Shown: one piece after another, positions 62,505 through 64,000 of the stretch
Position numbering within the stretch: position 1 is the first letter of the stretch
Layout: each line of letters starts with the position of its first letter
Source of the DNA: Rhodoblastus sp963713695
GTDB lineage: Bacteria > Pseudomonadota > Alphaproteobacteria > Rhizobiales > Beijerinckiaceae
Length of the DNA stretch: 64,000 nt
Reading direction: 5' to 3'
Assembly: GCA_963713695.1 (NCBI GenBank)
Contig: CAVQMU010000010.1
Location: 620,001-684,000 of the forward strand
The notes under the pieces: generated by a model
Seen by the model: only the letters and a program-made list of their open reading frames with translations
Databases searched by the model: none
What the model was told of the DNA's origin: nothing
Program-made: the position numbers and the translations under genes

Positions 62505-62918
62505 TCAACTTTGGCGCGCGGCGCGGAGGCGCAGAAAGGCCAGCCCGGACCCGGCGGCCAGCGCGCTCGACGTCATGCCCCAGGCGAGATCGGCGAGCGT
62601 GACTTTGGTCGACCAGACTTTCAACGTCGCCTGGTTGGTCAGGTCATAGGCCCCATAGGCGACGAGGCCGAGAAAGGCGCCCCGCAGCGCTGCTTCCGCA
62701 ATCCTCCCCGTCGCGCGCGCCGGCTCGACCGCAAAGACCATCAGGCCGGAAATGTAAAGGAGGTAGAAAAGGGCGGCCGGAACGGGACGGAAATCGTCGA
62801 GCAGGATATCGCCGAGATGGCGGCGGTACAGGACCTCGTTGGTCAGGGTCAGCCAGACCAAATCGAGCGCCAGAAAGGCGACGGCGACGACGAGAAAGGC
62901 AAGGACGCGCGTTTTCAT
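62505..62918 (-). CDS. DUF2177 family membrane protein
   Basis: A 137-residue protein with four hydrophobic helices and the DUF2177 landmarks FLALDLVWLT, GAFLGLVAYGAYDLTNQATLK and LADLAWG. Members frequently lie beside CFA/DUF1365/flavoprotein clusters under photo-oxidative stress control. It converges on the preceding gene with a 10-base gap. Confidence 0.87.
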   Translation of the reverse strand: MKTRVLAFLVVAVAFLALDLVWLTLTNEVLYRRHLGDILLDDFRPVPAALFYLLYISGLMVFAVEPARATGRIAEAALRGAFLGLVAYGAYDLTNQATLKVWSTKVTLADLAWGMTSSALAAGSGLAFLRLRAARQS

Positions 62919-63044
62919 CTGTCCTCCAGCCGTCAGTTACGCGGGAGGAGGCCGCCGGGTTTCACCGAGCCCGCCGCGCCGCCGCAAGCCCCGCGCCAGC
63001 CAGGAATGTTCCCCTAGGGTACATTTACTGTGCGGATTCCCATA

Positions 63045-64000
63045 ATGGCGACGACAGCTTTGCTGCGAAAGGTGATGATGAGGGGAGGGGCCTCCGGTCG
63101 CTCAGCCTCGGTCATGGCTCGCGTCGCTGCGCTGATCGGGCCTGGGATCGACGATGTCCTGGATCGCTTCTACATCAGGCTGAAGGACGACGCGAAGTTC
63201 CGTGACATACTGGCGCGCGGCGGCGGCGTCGAGAATTTGAAGAAGGCGCAAGCCGAGCATTGGCGAGTTTTGCTCAAGGGCGAGATGAACGAAGAGTTCA
63301 GGGAGCGGGGCCGCCGCATCGGCGCCGCCCATGTGCGCGCGGGCCTGACCCCCACCTACTACATCGAGAGCTATTTCTGGTTTTTCGAAGCCTTCGCCAG
63401 TATTCTCAAGGAGCACGGCGAGGGCGTCGACGCCATGGTGGCGCTCGGTCGGGCGATCTTCACCGACATGGAGCTGGCGCTGTCTGCCTACGCCGAGATC
63501 GCGGAAGTCGAATTGCTCAAGCGCAGCGCTCATTCCATGGTTCAGTCGGTCGAGGAGGAGGTCGAGGTCGCGCACGCATCGGCTCAAGGCCGCGCGACCG
63601 ACCTGACCGACATCATGTCGGAGCTCGGCCGCTCGATGGAGGATCTCCGCATGGGGGTCCAGATGGTCGAGCGCGGCGCCGTGGATAGCCGCGACGGCAT
63701 CAAGGCGGTGGCTGTGGCGGTCGACGGAATGCAGGCCAGCAGCCGTCAGGTCGGCGAGAAGGCCGATGAAACCTCGCATATGGCGACCGACGCCGTGCAA
63801 AAGGCCAAGGCGGCGGCGCTGCGCATGGACCGGCTGACCCAATCGGCATCGCAGGTCGCCGCCATCGTCAAGCTGATCGACAATGTCTCAAGCCAGACCA
63901 ACCTGCTCGCGCTCAACGCGACCATCGAGGCGGCGCGGGCGGGCCCCGCCGGCCGCGGCTTCGCCGTCGTCGCCGCCGAAGTGAAGCAATTGTCGCAGAA
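63045..64000 (+). CDS. Globin-coupled methyl-accepting chemotaxis receptor (cut by right edge)
   Basis: A soluble aerotaxis-type receptor; 318 codons are visible. Residues about 15-160 form a protoglobin domain with the likely haem-proximal His in KKAQAEHWRVL and conserved YIESYFWFFEAF. A coiled region follows, then the start of the MCP signalling domain (IDNVSSQTNLLALNATIEAARAG, GRGFAVVAAEV). No membrane helix is seen. It should sense oxygen or another gas and signal through CheA/CheW. The C-terminal end lies beyond the window. Confidence 0.88.
   Translation, partial: MATTALLRKVMMRGGASGRSASVMARVAALIGPGIDDVLDRFYIRLKDDAKFRDILARGGGVENLKKAQAEHWRVLLKGEMNEEFRERGRRIGAAHVRAGLTPTYYIESYFWFFEAFASILKEHGEGVDAMVALGRAIFTDMELALSAYAEIAEVELLKRSAHSMVQSVEEEVEVAHASAQGRATDLTDIMSELGRSMEDLRMGVQMVERGAVDSRDGIKAVAVAVDGMQASSRQVGEKADETSHMATDAVQKAKAAALRMDRLTQSASQVAAIVKLIDNVSSQTNLLALNATIEAARAGPAGRGFAVVAAEVKQLSQ

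Noticed and set aside
1..64000. tRNA, rRNA, integrase, transposase or attachment sites
   Set aside because: None recognised on either strand; there is no sign of an integrated element boundary.

Overview
The window is GC-rich, densely coding DNA of alphaproteobacterial type. Both copies of a dispersed palindromic repeat resemble repeats common in Hyphomicrobiales (Rhizobiales), so that order is my best guess; the genus is not determinable from this sequence alone. The gene content describes a sulfur-oxidising, hydrogen-using organism with quinol oxidase respiration.

Layout. 1-1697: end of an RND efflux permease, closed by a repeat hairpin. 1.9-4.5 kb: DUF2892 protein, CcoG, a small membrane protein, and a thioredoxin. 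4.5-18.1 kb (minus strand): a reverse dissimilatory sulfite reductase operon in the order dsrA-B-E-F-H-C-M-K-L-J-O-P-N, then a cysteine-free DsrC paralogue, an NsrR/Rrf2 regulator and a rhodanese. dsrL and dsrEFH are present and no dsrD is seen, which points to the oxidative direction. 18.3-28.6 kb (plus strand): a TauD-like dioxygenase, two small unknown proteins, a YeiH-type exporter, a Tat-exported protein, a periplasmic binding protein, split YeeE/YedE permease halves, a five-haem TsdA-containing fusion, sulfide:quinone oxidoreductase, DsrE2 and TusA. They are followed by a SqrR/BigR-like persulfide-type repressor on the other strand. 29.5-38.1 kb: a FadL/OmpP1 porin, then an Isp-type [NiFe] hydrogenase operon (protease, HupH-like, small subunit, Isp1, Isp2, large subunit), with a third DsrC paralogue and a LysR regulator beside it. 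38.2-45.8 kb: DUF6165, an autotransporter-type heptosyltransferase and a very large AIDA-repeat/Hint protein. 46-64 kb: azoreductase, LysR, pirin, PQQ dehydrogenase, a metallopeptidase, cyoABCD, a lipid-modifying methyltransferase/DUF1365/flavoprotein cluster, and a globin-coupled chemoreceptor cut by the right edge.

How it fits together (inference): sulfide and thiosulfate enter through SQR, TsdA and YeeE. Persulfide sulfur is relayed by TusA/DsrE2/DsrEFH to DsrC. DsrAB with DsrL oxidises it to sulfite, DsrMKJOP returns electrons to the membrane, and YeiH could export sulfite or sulfate. Perfect ATTC-N8-GAAT palindromes lie before both dsrA/TauD and yeiH and could tie them to the SqrR-like repressor.

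Caution: about ten single-base frame breaks interrupt otherwise well-conserved proteins (dsrA 1, dsrB 2, dsrM 3, dsrK 1, tusA 1, Hint adhesin 1, one membrane protein 1, possibly yeiH). Nearly all are net +1. Sequencing error looks more likely than decay, but the reads are needed to decide.
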